Shown piece after piece: positions 27,983 to 36,829 of a stretch of DNA of 61,658 nt (the stretch's first letter is position 1; each line of letters starts with the position of its first letter). Under the pieces are notes generated by a model. It did no database searches. It worked only from the letters and a program-made list of their open reading frames with translations, and was not told where the DNA came from. The position numbers and the translations under genes were made by a program. Origin of the DNA: Alphaproteobacteria bacterium (GTDB lineage Bacteria > Pseudomonadota > Alphaproteobacteria > Micavibrionales > Micavibrionaceae); the NCBI GenBank assembly GCA_009929775.1, contig RZZS01000006.1, positions 1-61,658 on the forward strand, in the 5' to 3' direction.

Positions 27983-28209
27983 GGTGCAAACCCTTCTTGC
28001 CAGCGATTTGACCCGGATGTTTGTACATAATAATATCAATTGCAACGCCATTGTTGCGTGGTAGAGATATGATCATAGGAAAACCCTGGCGGGGAATGCA
28101 GGCGTTTCGGCGAAGATTGCAGCCAGAATCAGAAAGGTTTTCGGGAAAATTCGACGTTGCCGTCCGTGTTGTCTTACCGTTCTTCCTTCAACCGTTCCCT
28201 GCTTCCCCC

Positions 28210-28241
28210 AAAAAACAAACGCCCGCATTTTTGTTGCGGGC
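28210..28241 (-). terminator. Terminator of tRNA-Gly
   Basis: GCCCGCA (28221-28227) pairs with TGCGGGC (28235-28241). On the minus strand the stem is followed by a T-rich tract (complement of 28210-28220). It lies just downstream of the tRNA. Confidence 0.7.
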
Positions 28242-28273
28242 TGTGTACAAACGGTTGGTTCTACTCTGAAAAC

Positions 28274-28348
28274 TGGAGCGGGTGACGAGATTCGAACTCG
28301 CGACTTTTACCTTGGCAAGGTAACGCTCTACCCCTGAGCTACACCCGC
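28274..28348 (-). tRNA. tRNA-Gly (anticodon GCC)
   Basis: The minus strand folds into a cloverleaf: acceptor GCGGGTG pairs with CACCCGC, the D arm has GCTCAGGGGTAGAGC, the anticodon loop TTGCCAA holds GCC, and the T loop is GTTCGAATC. The CCA end is encoded (complement of 28274-28276). It is a single-copy tRNA with its own terminator. Confidence 0.95.
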
Positions 28349-28408
28349 ATCGCCTCGTTCATCTGAACGGGGGCTACTATATTTCATTGTCCGGGAATTG
28401 CAAGAGGA

Positions 28409-28690
28409 TTAATACAGGTCGCCGACCTGGATGATCGGGACGTCGTAACCGAACATCTCCTTGCCGGGCTCTGCTGTGACGACGACTGCGCAGGGGCTTG
28501 TTTCAATGGACTTTCTGGAGGATTCGTTGAGCTCGTATTGCATCAGGTCGCCTTCGTGCTCGTCGTCATAAACGAGCATCAGAAGACGCTGGTCGCGGTA
28601 ATATTCAACGCGCGCCACCTCTGCCGGGAAGGCGCTGTCGCTCAGGATCACCATATTGCCGTTCGGCAGTTTTCCAAGCTCGATGTTCAT
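28409..28690 (-). CDS. Small conserved-looking protein, unknown function
   Basis: The 93-residue soluble protein starts MNIELGKLPNGNMVILSD and is made mostly of predicted beta strands (ARVEYYRDQRLLMLVYDD, CAVVVTAE) with an acidic character. No family or signal peptide was seen. Its ATG lies three bases after the stop of a 52-codon gene upstream, so the two form a small operon. Confidence 0.65.
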   Translation of the reverse strand: MNIELGKLPNGNMVILSDSAFPAEVARVEYYRDQRLLMLVYDDEHEGDLMQYELNESSRKSIETSPCAVVVTAEPGKEMFGYDVPIIQVGDLY

Positions 28691-28693
28691 CGT

Positions 28694-28852
28694 TTAAAGT
28701 TTCAGGTCGGCAAGAAAGTCATTACGGGGGGGCGTAGGCGCAGGCGCACGATTTTCCGGTCCGGAGAGATCAAGCTGTGCAGAGGGCAAAGCACCGTCCA
28801 GCGGTCCGCTGATCCTCTGAAGAGACTCGAAACCTGATAAATCGAAAGCCAT
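28694..28852 (-). CDS. 52-residue small protein upstream in the same operon
   Basis: ATG 28852 opens a short frame MAFDLSGFESLQRISG that continues through LDLSGPENRAPAPTPP to the stop at 28694. It ends three bases before the next ATG, a spacing typical of translational coupling. A palindrome GGGACAGTCCC (28856-28866) lies just before it and contains the GGGGA that could act as a ribosome site. It is soluble, with a proline-rich middle, and of unknown function. Confidence 0.55.
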   Translation of the reverse strand: MAFDLSGFESLQRISGPLDGALPSAQLDLSGPENRAPAPTPPRNDFLADLKL

Positions 28853-28968
28853 TTTGGGACAGTCCCCTTCAATTACTATGATTACATAAACACAGAAAGA
28901 TTAAAAATCCCTGAAACCGTGGGCTTCCGGCGCTTGCCTTTTGCCGCTTTTTTGCCTAATTCGAAGGC

Positions 28969-29553
28969 ATGACTAAAGCAGGATCCGTGATTCGCGACGA
29001 CGAAACGGCCCGGCCGCAAGAACGTGGCGGGCCGCTACCCACGACGCCTGGCGATCTGTTTGCGATGCTGGACAGTCTCGGCATCGCCTATGAGGTGTTC
29101 CATCACGAGCCAATTTTCACGGTCGCCGAAGGAGAGCACCTGAAGAAGAACATACCGGGCGTGCATTGCCGGAATCTTTTCCTGCGCGACAGGAAGAAAC
29201 GGATGTTTCTCGTCGTCGCCGCAAACGAGACGGCACTGGACCTCAGGAAACTTCAGGCATTGCTCGGAAGCGACCGCCTTTCGTTCGGTTCTCCGGAGCG
29301 GCTGTGGACGCGTCTCGGCATCCGGCCCGGCTCGGTCTGTCCGTTCTGCATCGTCAACGACCACGACGGCGAGGTGGAAATTATTCTGGACGCCGATATG
29401 ATGCAGGCGGCCATCGTTAATTACCATCCACTCGACAACGCGATGACGACAGGCTTGACTCCGGACGATCTGATTAAATTTATTGATTACACAGGACATA
29501 AGCCCCGGGTCCTCAATCTGAAACCGGCGGCGCCGGATCCGGGCAGCACCTGA
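28969..29553 (+). CDS. Prolyl-tRNA editing protein (ProX/YbaK family)
   Basis: The 194-residue protein has an N-terminal extension, then the YbaK/ProX fold: EVFHHEPIFTVAEGEHLKKNIPG, HCRNLFLRDRKKRMFLVV and GSVCPFCIVNDHDGEVEIILD. These proteins hydrolyse mischarged Ala-tRNA(Pro) or Cys-tRNA(Pro) in trans. It stands 35 bases before the thioredoxin-like gene and is probably transcribed with it. Confidence 0.88.
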   Translation: MTKAGSVIRDDETARPQERGGPLPTTPGDLFAMLDSLGIAYEVFHHEPIFTVAEGEHLKKNIPGVHCRNLFLRDRKKRMFLVVAANETALDLRKLQALLGSDRLSFGSPERLWTRLGIRPGSVCPFCIVNDHDGEVEIILDADMMQAAIVNYHPLDNAMTTGLTPDDLIKFIDYTGHKPRVLNLKPAAPDPGST

Positions 29554-29588
29554 CGAACACAAAGAATATAACAAAGGGAAATCAGACC

Positions 29589-30539
29589 ATGCTTTTTGGC
29601 AAGAGCCAGCAACCGCAACCGGCAAAGCCGGGAAGGGAAGGCGCCGATACGAGCGCAAGCCCGAATATATTCGACGTGACGGCCCGTGATTTCGAGGACA
29701 GGGTCCTTCGCGCTTCGCTGGAACGACCGGTGATCGTCGATTTCTGGGCACCTTGGTGCGGCCCTTGCAAGCAGCTCGGGCCTCAGCTCGAAGCTGCGGT
29801 CGAGGCGACGAACGGGCAGGTCGTTATGGCCAAGGTCAATCTCGACGACAATCCGGAGCTTGCGCAGGCTTTGCGGATTCAGTCCGTGCCAACGGTTTAC
29901 GCTTTCGTGCAGGGCCAGCCTGTAGACGCCTTCATGGGTGCGCAGCCCGAGAGCAAGGTGAAGGAATTCATTGCAAATCTCGTCAAGGTCGCCCGGCAGA
30001 TGCAGCCCGAGTCGATCGACATTCCTGCCGCTCTCAAGGAAGCGGCTGAGGCTCTGGCGGAGGGGGACCTGGCGAGGGCGCAAGGGCTTTATGCGCAGAT
30101 TCTCGGCGAGGACGAGAGCAACGCGCAGGCTTTCACGGGTATTGTACGCACCTATATCGCTGCGGGGCAGGTCCCGCAGGCGCGCGCGATCCTCGATCAG
30201 GCCCCGGAAGCAGTGCGCAAGAGTCCGGTCTTCTCGGAAGCGGAAACGGCGCTTGAACTTGCCGAGGCCGGACCGTCGGGCACCCCGGCGGAATTCGAGG
30301 CGAAGCTTGCGAAGGATCCCGGCAATCAAGCCCTGCGCTTTGAACTGGCGATGGCGCTTTTTGCGCACGGTCGCAAGGAGGAAGCCGCCGACGCCCTGCT
30401 CGACATTCTGCGCGCCGATCGCGCCTGGGAGGAGGAAAAGGCGCGTACGCAACTGCTCAAATTTTTCGAGGCCTGGGGCCCGGCGGACCCGGCGACCTTG
30501 AAAGCGCGCAGAAAATTAAGCGGAATTCTTTTCTCTTAA
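29589..30539 (+). CDS. Thioredoxin-TPR co-chaperone, CnoX/YbbN-like
   Basis: The 316-residue protein has a thioredoxin domain with the active site WCGPC (56-60) in VDFWAPWCGPCKQLG and the cis-proline loop SVPTVYAF. A C-terminal TPR-like half follows (about 140-316, helices with EAAEALAEGDLARAQGLYAQIL). The layout is that of CnoX, a holdase for oxidised proteins; unlike Escherichia coli CnoX it keeps both active-site cysteines. It stands in a run of plus-strand genes. Confidence 0.88.
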   Translation: MLFGKSQQPQPAKPGREGADTSASPNIFDVTARDFEDRVLRASLERPVIVDFWAPWCGPCKQLGPQLEAAVEATNGQVVMAKVNLDDNPELAQALRIQSVPTVYAFVQGQPVDAFMGAQPESKVKEFIANLVKVARQMQPESIDIPAALKEAAEALAEGDLARAQGLYAQILGEDESNAQAFTGIVRTYIAAGQVPQARAILDQAPEAVRKSPVFSEAETALELAEAGPSGTPAEFEAKLAKDPGNQALRFELAMALFAHGRKEEAADALLDILRADRAWEEEKARTQLLKFFEAWGPADPATLKARRKLSGILFS

Positions 30540-30562
30540 TTTTAGTGCACTACGTTAATGAC

Positions 30563-31219
30563 ATGTCTGACAACCCTTACGCGCCAGACTTCGAGGACCT
30601 GCCGGAAATCATGCCGGTATTCCCGTTGCACGGCGTGCTGCTGTTGCCGAAGGGCCAGCTGCCACTCAATATATTCGAGACCTGTTACCTCTCGATGATC
30701 GAGGATGCCATGCGCGGACGGCGCATGATCGGCATTGTCCAGCCCGAACGTCCCCAATCGAAAAAGCTTTACCGCACGGGTTGTGCGGGCAAGATTACGA
30801 GCTACCAGGAAACGGACGATGGTCGCAATCTTGTCACGCTGACCGGCATTTGTCGTTTCAATATCTGCGAAGAACTGAATACGACGACCGTCTACCGGCA
30901 GATTGTTCCCGACTGGAAGCCTTTCCGTGGCGATTTGAAGAAGGACGGTTGCACCAAAATCGACCGCGACCGGCTGGTGGGACTGCTCAAAAGCTATTTT
31001 GAGATGCACGATCTGACCTGCAGTTGGGACCACATCGACAAAGCCCCGGACGAAAAACTCATCACGTGTCTGTCCATGATCTGTCCGCTTGAACCAACCG
31101 AAAAGCAGATGCTCCTTGAAGCCATGACCTGTACCGAGCGCGGCGAGAAGTTCCTCGCCATGCTTGAGATTGCAGTCAAGGGCCGCTCTGGCGAGAACTG
31201 TCTGGGGAAATGCCATTGA
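30563..31219 (+). CDS. LON substrate-binding domain protein
   Basis: The 218-residue protein starts [39 protein letters not shown], the classic opening of the LON N-terminal domain. No AAA or protease part follows. Such stand-alone proteins are thought to bind peptides, but their targets are unknown. A GTG at 30545 could add six residues. It follows the CnoX-like gene by 23 bases. Confidence 0.88.
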   Translation: MSDNPYAPDFEDLPEIMPVFPLHGVLLLPKGQLPLNIFETCYLSMIEDAMRGRRMIGIVQPERPQSKKLYRTGCAGKITSYQETDDGRNLVTLTGICRFNICEELNTTTVYRQIVPDWKPFRGDLKKDGCTKIDRDRLVGLLKSYFEMHDLTCSWDHIDKAPDEKLITCLSMICPLEPTEKQMLLEAMTCTERGEKFLAMLEIAVKGRSGENCLGKCH

Positions 31220-31256
31220 GGTTGCCTTCACGTACCGGGGGGCGTATAAAAATTCC

Positions 31257-31451
31257 ATGACACAGGATGTTGACCCGAAGCTTCTCGAAATTCTCGTCTG
31301 CCCTTTGACGAAGGTGCCGTTGCGCTATGATCGGGCGGCGCAGGAGCTGATTTCCGATCAGGCCGGGCTCGCCTATCCGATCCGCGACGGGATCCCGATC
31401 ATGCTGGTCGACGAGGCCCGCAAGCTTGAAGACCGGGAAGTCCGCAAGTAG
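31257..31451 (+). CDS. Trm112-family zinc-ribbon-like protein
   Basis: The 64-residue protein reads [17 protein letters not shown], then [18 protein letters not shown], the YcaR/Trm112 pattern. It has only the first cysteine of the usual zinc ribbon and so probably binds no zinc. Family members support methyltransferases. It is followed two bases later by the DUF971 gene. Confidence 0.85.
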   Translation: MTQDVDPKLLEILVCPLTKVPLRYDRAAQELISDQAGLAYPIRDGIPIMLVDEARKLEDREVRK

Positions 31452-31453
31452 TC

Positions 31454-31759
31454 ATGGCCATGAGCGAGGATATCTGGCCTTCTGAAGTCCGTCTTTCGCA
31501 GGATAAACGGACTCTTTTCTTGCAGTTCACAAACGGTGAGAGAGTCGCGCATTCCGCCGAACGGCTTCGGGTGGAAAGTCCGTCGGCCGAAGTGCATGGG
31601 CACGGGCCGGGTCAAAAAGTTGACGTAACGGGCAAGGAAAACGTGAAGATCCTCAGAATTGAACCGATGGGCAACTACGCCGTCAAGCTTTACTTCGACG
31701 ACGGCCACGATACCGGAATTTACACGTGGCGCTACCTGCATGCCCTCGGCAGGCACTAG
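31454..31759 (+). CDS. DUF971 domain protein
   Basis: The 101-residue protein has the DUF971 (GBBH-like N-terminal) signature: WPSEVRLSQDKRTLFLQFTNGE, KILRIEPMGNYAVKLYFDDGHDTGIYTWRYLHAL. This domain is found alone or on iron-dependent hydroxylases, and may bind iron-sulfur clusters in some proteins. It ends a plus-strand series beginning at 28969. Confidence 0.88.
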   Translation: MAMSEDIWPSEVRLSQDKRTLFLQFTNGERVAHSAERLRVESPSAEVHGHGPGQKVDVTGKENVKILRIEPMGNYAVKLYFDDGHDTGIYTWRYLHALGRH

Positions 31760-31765
31760 GCGGGC

Positions 31766-32164
31766 TCACGCAAAATCGATTTCCATGTATTCGCGGGTTT
31801 CGCTCTTGAGAAGGGCCGAATCGGTCGAACGGACGCGGTTGACCAGCTGCTTGATCAGCTCCTGCACAAGCGGATCGCTCTGCCGGATGATTTCAATCAG
31901 CTGTGGGCTCGTGATGACCTCGACTTTCACGGTGTCGATCGCCTTGACGTTCGCGGCGTTCACATCGTCGGTCAGGAGCGACATTTCGCCGATGATCTCA
32001 CCGGGCCCCAGTTCGGCGAGGTCGACGACCCGTCCGTCCCGCGATAAAAACACACGGACCTTCCCTTCGATCAGCCGGTACGCTTCGCCTGTGCGCTCGC
32101 CCTGCACGAGCAGGTATTCGTCGCCGCCAAAAAATCGGGTTTCAAAAACCATGTCCTCAGCCAT
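31766..32164 (-). CDS. Stand-alone cyclic-nucleotide-binding domain protein
   Basis: The 132-residue protein is a single cNMP-binding beta-roll: GEAYRLIEGKVRVFLSRDG, then LAELGPGEIIGEMSLLTDD at the phosphate-binding cassette. No DNA-binding or catalytic domain follows, only a helix. It is not seen whether the ligand is cAMP, cGMP or none. A PycTM-like effector gene lies about 600 bases away on the other strand. Confidence 0.85.
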   Translation of the reverse strand: MAEDMVFETRFFGGDEYLLVQGERTGEAYRLIEGKVRVFLSRDGRVVDLAELGPGEIIGEMSLLTDDVNAANVKAIDTVKVEVITSPQLIEIIRQSDPLVQELIKQLVNRVRSTDSALLKSETREYMEIDFA

Positions 32165-32289
32165 CGGATATCCACACTTTGCTGCCCCTGTTTGATATTA
32201 TGGCATCTTTATGCTCGCAAATTTTCATTCTATTGTGTATTAATGAGCGGAGTTTTGATAGTAAGAATGCAGCAGATATGCAGGAAAAA

Positions 32290-32742
32290 ATGAAAACGCA
32301 TTACGCTTGCAGGTTGTTTTTTGCCGGATTCGGTCTTGCGGCCCTGCTTTCTTATCCGTCGGCGGTCGTTGCCGCGATGGACGGAACCCCGGTTACTCCG
32401 GTGGAAACGGCGGCGGACGATTTTGGAGGTGGCGGCTTCCCGCACAACTCCCATTCGGCTCTTCGGGGCGATCCGGAGATGAGCGCGGAAGAGGCTTCGG
32501 AGATCGAGCCGGCAGCCGGTCCCAAGGCTTCTCCGGCGAGTCCCTCCGAAAAGGAGCTTGAGGACGAATACGGTACGGACGTGAACCAGACGGTGATCGA
32601 TCGCGGTGACAGCGAGGTCAAAACGCGCGACCGTTTCGGTTCGGATGACGTGGGTCTCTTTTATGACCACAAGCGCGACGAGCGGGTCAACGACGAAGAC
32701 GATGCGATCGGCGTGGAATTTCGTCTGCTCGAGTTCGACTGA
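32290..32742 (+). CDS. Secreted acidic protein, unknown function
   Basis: From ATG 32290, with AGGA five bases before it, the 150-residue product begins MKTHYACRLFFAGFGLAALLSYPSAVVAA, a signal peptide. The mature part is acidic and of low complexity (EEASEIEPAAGPKASPASPSEKELEDEYG) and ends GVEFRLLEFD. No domain was recognised. It may be periplasmic or surface-exposed. It precedes the PycTM-like gene by 11 bases. Confidence 0.65.
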   Translation: MKTHYACRLFFAGFGLAALLSYPSAVVAAMDGTPVTPVETAADDFGGGGFPHNSHSALRGDPEMSAEEASEIEPAAGPKASPASPSEKELEDEYGTDVNQTVIDRGDSEVKTRDRFGSDDVGLFYDHKRDERVNDEDDAIGVEFRLLEFD

Positions 32743-32753
32743 CAACCGGATTG

Positions 32754-33332
32754 ATGCTATTTCTTCGAAGCGAGGACCATCCAACCGAACTGCCCGAGGC
32801 CACCGACCGGGAACACTGGGCGGCGCTGATGCGCGGACAGGTCATGGCCGCGATCATCCGCAAAAACATGGACTGGGTAATCCTGGCCGATCAGAAGGCG
32901 CAGGCGATGATCATCCTGAACACCATCCTTGTGCCAGTGGCAATGAACTGGTTGCATGATCCGGCGTTCGCCGGACCGGCGGCAATCGCAATCTTCACGG
33001 CCTTTTCCAGCATTCTCGCCTCGATCGTCTGCATCTACCCGAAGCGCCAGAAGGGCCGCAAGCCGCGCGGGGAGCGGAATCTTCTGCACTTCGGCGATAT
33101 CGGCCGCCTGCCCGAAGCCCGCTATCTCGATTTGTTCAATCCGGTCTTCAACGACATGGAACGCTTCGCCGAGGCGACGATCAGGGATCTCCACGACGTG
33201 TCCCGCCATGTCATCCTGCCGAAATTCTTCTGGCTGAAAATCGCCTACGGCATCTTCTTCATCGGTAATCTCGCGGCGGTGGTCTGGGGTATGGCGGCCC
33301 TCTGGGGCGGCGAGCCGCTGGCGTCTTCCTGA
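32754..33332 (+). CDS. PycTM-like (DUF5706) membrane protein
   Basis: The 192-residue protein resembles the Pycsar effector transmembrane domain: NMDWVILADQKAQAMIILNTILVPVAM (first helix), AIAIFTAFSSILASIVCIYPKR (second), then RNLLHFGDIGRLP and a last helix KIAYGIFFIGNLAAVVWG. In Pycsar defence a cyclic pyrimidine opens such proteins to damage the membrane. No cyclase is in this window, so a housekeeping role is also possible. A TTG three bases upstream was not used. Confidence 0.75.
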   Translation: MLFLRSEDHPTELPEATDREHWAALMRGQVMAAIIRKNMDWVILADQKAQAMIILNTILVPVAMNWLHDPAFAGPAAIAIFTAFSSILASIVCIYPKRQKGRKPRGERNLLHFGDIGRLPEARYLDLFNPVFNDMERFAEATIRDLHDVSRHVILPKFFWLKIAYGIFFIGNLAAVVWGMAALWGGEPLASS

Positions 33333-33339
33333 ACCGCCG

Positions 33340-34290
33340 TCACCATTCGTACCCGAGCTTGAGCGAATAGGTCGTATCCTCTTCGCGAACGCCGGGCACG
33401 GGATCGTTGTCCCAGTCGAACTCGATTTCGGCGGTGCCGACGAGGTGCTGGCCGACCGGAACGCGCAGGCCGGAATTGCTCTCGAACAGAAACGCCCCGG
33501 TATCGTCGAACGGGATGGACAAATCGTGGTCGTGGAAGAGCGTGAAGGCGTCCTCGAAAAACGTCTGGTCGTAGTCGAGGGCCCACGTTCCTGCAAGGTC
33601 GTTTTCGTCCTTCGCGCCCTCGAACCGTTCGCGGATATAGTCGACCCCGCCCCGTGCCTTAAGGTTCAGGTCGTCACTCTCGAAGAACTGGTAGCCGAGA
33701 AAAAGACCGTATTTGCTGCGCAAATCGAGCTTCTGCAACTCGTCCGTCCTGAACCGCACGCGCGTGCCCGCGAACCATTTTTCGGTCAGGAAGCGGTCGT
33801 ACTCGGCGTAGGCAGTGCGGTCGTTCTCCGTGACCGCGCCCTCTTCCTTTGCCCAGTTGAATTCGCCGCCCACGATGAACCGGTTCAGCGTATCGCGCGC
33901 CTCGGCCTTGCCATCGACCGTGACGTCTTTCTTGCTGGCGTTTCCGTCCTGAAGGCTTGCCCCGAAATTCACCCGGCCCGACCATTCGAGCGGATCGTCC
34001 GGTCCAAGGGCGGGTTCGAGCGCAGCCGCTTCCTGCGCGTCCTCGGGCGCGGGTGTCAGCGGCGCGCCAGCCGGGGCGGCGTCGCGCTGGATCGCCATGA
34101 TATCCGCGGGCGGAACGGAAAAGGTATGGCCGTAAGCGGAATCGAAAAGAATTGCGCCGTCCGGACCGGTTCCGGTGATCGAGCCGGTCAGCCGGTCCCC
34201 GTTCAGCAGGAAAATCCGGTCCGCCATGGCAGCGGAGGGTGTGATAAGGGATGCAGCGGAAAGCAGGGCAAGGGCGGCGTGTCGGGTCAT
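33340..34290 (-). CDS. DUF481 outer-membrane beta-barrel protein
   Basis: From ATG 34290 the 316-residue product has a signal peptide (MTRHAALALLSAASLITPSAAMA), an early DRIFLLNGDRLTGSITG segment and a C-terminal barrel with alternating aromatic strands ending LKLGYEW, as in YdiY-like DUF481 proteins. It probably sits in the outer membrane; the cargo is unknown. It lies downstream of mltA on the same strand. Confidence 0.85.
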   Translation of the reverse strand: MTRHAALALLSAASLITPSAAMADRIFLLNGDRLTGSITGTGPDGAILFDSAYGHTFSVPPADIMAIQRDAAPAGAPLTPAPEDAQEAAALEPALGPDDPLEWSGRVNFGASLQDGNASKKDVTVDGKAEARDTLNRFIVGGEFNWAKEEGAVTENDRTAYAEYDRFLTEKWFAGTRVRFRTDELQKLDLRSKYGLFLGYQFFESDDLNLKARGGVDYIRERFEGAKDENDLAGTWALDYDQTFFEDAFTLFHDHDLSIPFDDTGAFLFESNSGLRVPVGQHLVGTAEIEFDWDNDPVPGVREEDTTYSLKLGYEW

Positions 34291-34352
34291 GGAGGCTCGC
34301 TCGTCGTTTTGTTTATGAGAAGAGCGGCAGTCTATGGCCTCAAGGCCGCTTG

Positions 34353-35519
34353 TCAACCTCGGGAAGGATCCGTAACGCCTTTCGGCAGCAGGAGCCAGGC
34401 GCGGCCCTTTGACTTCATGTGTCCGGCCATATGCTCCGCGCGCTCGCCGTAACCCCAGAACACGTCGCCGCGGATCGCGCCGCGGATGGCCCCGCCGGTG
34501 TCCTGCGCGACCATCAGGCGGCGCAGTCCGGATTCGCCTTTCACAGGCGGGTCGATATCGACGAAGACCGGAATACCGTAGGCGATCTTCGAGCGATCAA
34601 CAGCGAGCGAGCGTTCGGGCGTCAGCGGCAGGCCCTCGCCGCCGAGCGGTCCTTCGCCCTCAAGCACCTGGAAGAAGACATAGGACTTATTGAGATTCAT
34701 AAGGTTCGCCGCCTGATCCGGGTTTGCTTCAAGCCAGGCGCGAATTGTCTGCAGAGAGACGTTTTCCTTCGTGAGTTCGCCCCGCTTGATGAGTTCGCGG
34801 CCAATGGCGTAATACGGATGTCCGTTCTGTCCGGCATAGCCAAGGCGCAGCGTTTGCCCGTCCGGGAGGAGCACCCGGCCCGAGCCCTGAATCTGAAGAA
34901 AGAACGCATCGACCGGGTCGTCGACCCAGACGAGCGGCAGCTCTGTTTCGTTCGGCAGCTTGCCCGCCGCGATCTCCGCCCGATCCTCGAAGGGCTTGAG
35001 GCGCCCGTCCTGCACGCGCCCGGCAATGCGCTGGCCTTTGAGTTCGTCGCGGAACTCGCCGAGATCGACCATCACAAGATCCGAAGGCTTCGCCCGCAAG
35101 GGGGTCTGGTAGGGTCCGAACCGCGTCAGGGAACCGCTCAGGCTTGGCTCGTAATATCCGGTAAACAGGCCACGCTTGTGCCGTCCCGCGAGGGTCTGGT
35201 AGGGCAAAAAATGCGCTTCAAAAAAGACTTTCGCGGCAGCATCGTTCCCGGCAGGCAGGTTCATTGCGGCCCGGCAGGGGCCTTGCCAGTCGCCGTAGGT
35301 TCCTCCGATCGGTCCGAAGGTGCGCTGCGGGTCCTGTTTCAGGATGCGCTCGCACGAGCCCCGGAAAGCGGCGAGCGCTTCGGAATGGCGGTCGTTTCCC
35401 CAGCCGGGCAGGTCGGCGGAAAACGAAGCCGGACGAAGGTTAAGCGGAGCATCCTCCGGCGGCAGACCGCCAGCGCAGGAAGCAAGAAAGAAGGAGAGGG
35501 CAAGGGCAAAGAATCTCAT
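34353..35519 (-). CDS. mltA: Membrane-bound lytic murein transglycosylase A
   Basis: The 388-residue lipoprotein opens with a signal and lipobox MRFFALALSFFLASC. The MltA barrel has GLFTGYYEP, QIQGSGRVLLPDG and YAGQNGHPYYAIGRELI, then the 3D domain with RLMVAQDTGGAIRGAIRGDVFWG, which holds the catalytic Asp. It cleaves peptidoglycan with formation of anhydro-muropeptides at the outer membrane. Confidence 0.94.
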   Translation of the reverse strand: MRFFALALSFFLASCAGGLPPEDAPLNLRPASFSADLPGWGNDRHSEALAAFRGSCERILKQDPQRTFGPIGGTYGDWQGPCRAAMNLPAGNDAAAKVFFEAHFLPYQTLAGRHKRGLFTGYYEPSLSGSLTRFGPYQTPLRAKPSDLVMVDLGEFRDELKGQRIAGRVQDGRLKPFEDRAEIAAGKLPNETELPLVWVDDPVDAFFLQIQGSGRVLLPDGQTLRLGYAGQNGHPYYAIGRELIKRGELTKENVSLQTIRAWLEANPDQAANLMNLNKSYVFFQVLEGEGPLGGEGLPLTPERSLAVDRSKIAYGIPVFVDIDPPVKGESGLRRLMVAQDTGGAIRGAIRGDVFWGYGERAEHMAGHMKSKGRAWLLLPKGVTDPSRG

Positions 35520-35573
35520 GCCGCCATTGTAGCGGCGGGCGGGATTCCATCGCCAATGAATTTTATCAATGAT

Positions 35574-35825
35574 TCAGGCTTGCCGGTTTTCCTGCTGTAC
35601 AAGCCCGGCGCTGATATTGGCGATTTCGGTTCGGCCCCAGCGGACGAATTGCCAGATGCGCTCATGAATGACGTACATGACGAGAGCGACAAGAGTTAGC
35701 GAGACCGTGAGTCCGGCGGCTTCCGCGAGGCTGCCGGTGAAAAGAAATGTAATGACCGTCGTTGTGCATAGGCCGAGAAGCTGCCAGGTAATCGCCTTGA
35801 CGAGACTGCGCGTGCAACTTTCCAT
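35574..35825 (-). CDS. DUF2061 small membrane protein
   Basis: From ATG 35825, with GGAGGG four bases before it, the 83-residue protein reads MESCTRSLVKAITWQLLG followed by two membrane helices and HERIWQFVRWGR. This matches DUF2061, small inner-membrane proteins of unknown role often found near sulfate or cysteine genes. It is a single gene here. Confidence 0.85.
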   Translation of the reverse strand: MESCTRSLVKAITWQLLGLCTTTVITFLFTGSLAEAAGLTVSLTLVALVMYVIHERIWQFVRWGRTEIANISAGLVQQENRQA

Positions 35826-35976
35826 TCTACCCTCCCTGCGCCGCATTTTTTTATTATGTCTTATTATCCTTCCTGGTGGCCGCCCGGCGCAACGCAGGAA
35901 TGTGCACATTAATGGAATATTAGAGCAATAAGGCATATATTAGAGACAAAACTCCTAAATCGAGATAAAAACAGCA

Positions 35977-36822
35977 ATGGACAAACGGGAACGCGCACGA
36001 CTCTTCCGAAAACGTCTTCTCACGGCGATGGAGAAAGCCGGATATAACAGGGGGCAGCTGGCCAGTGCAGCCTCAATCGACCGCTCGACACTCGGGCAGT
36101 TGCTGGCGGAAAACGAGACGCGTTTGCCGAACGGCCACACGCTTGCTGAACTGAGCGATGTGCTTGGCGTGAGTGCGGACTGGCTGATCGGCCTGTCGCA
36201 GGAAGCCCGGACGATGACGACGTTCCTTGAGGGCGCGATGGATTTTCGGCCAGAGAGAAGTCGCTCGCCGGTCGACGAGAATCTCGCCACGTGGTACGAG
36301 GACGCGGCGGGGATGAAAATTCGCCACGTTCCCTCGACCCTGCCCGACTCACTGAAGAGCGAGGAGTTGTTGCGCTTCGAATACCGCGACTACATCGTGA
36401 AAACGACCGAGCAGGCCATTGCCGATTCGCGCGATAAACTCGCCTACACGCGCCTGCCGCAGACTGATATGGAGATCTGCATGCCGGTTCAGGCGCTTGA
36501 GGTCTTCGCGGCAGGGGAGGGCGTTTGGAAAGGGTTTCCAAAGGCCGCGCGGGAAAAGCAGCTTTCGCATATGGCCCGCCTGATGCGGGAACTGTATCCG
36601 GGCCTGCGGGTCTACGGGTTTGACCATGCGACCCATTTCAGTGCGCCGTACACGGTGTTCGGCTCATTGCGCGCCGCGATCTATCTCGGCCAGAGTTACG
36701 TGGTGCTCAATACGACAATGCATGTGCGCCAGTTGACCCAGCATTTCGACGATCTGATCCGCCACGCCAAAGTCCACGCCCATGAGATGGCGGATTTCGT
36801 GGAAGGGCTGGAGTGTCGCTGA
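35977..36822 (+). CDS. Cro/C1-type transcriptional regulator with a long C-terminal domain
   Basis: The 281-residue protein has an N-terminal helix-turn-helix (about 12-70): MEKAGYNRGQLASAASIDRSTLGQLL, followed by LAELSDVLGVSADWLIGLS. The long C-terminal part (about 90-281) has no recognised fold; it includes KTTEQAIADSRDKLAYTRLPQ and ends DLIRHAKVHAHEMADFVEG. It might sense a ligand or partner. The target genes are unknown. Confidence 0.8.
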   Translation: MDKRERARLFRKRLLTAMEKAGYNRGQLASAASIDRSTLGQLLAENETRLPNGHTLAELSDVLGVSADWLIGLSQEARTMTTFLEGAMDFRPERSRSPVDENLATWYEDAAGMKIRHVPSTLPDSLKSEELLRFEYRDYIVKTTEQAIADSRDKLAYTRLPQTDMEICMPVQALEVFAAGEGVWKGFPKAAREKQLSHMARLMRELYPGLRVYGFDHATHFSAPYTVFGSLRAAIYLGQSYVVLNTTMHVRQLTQHFDDLIRHAKVHAHEMADFVEGLECR

Positions 36823-36829
36823 GGGCTTT

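Noticed and set aside
33445..34452. A 335-residue frame opposite the DUF481 gene
   Set aside because: Antisense shadow of a signal-peptide-bearing barrel gene.
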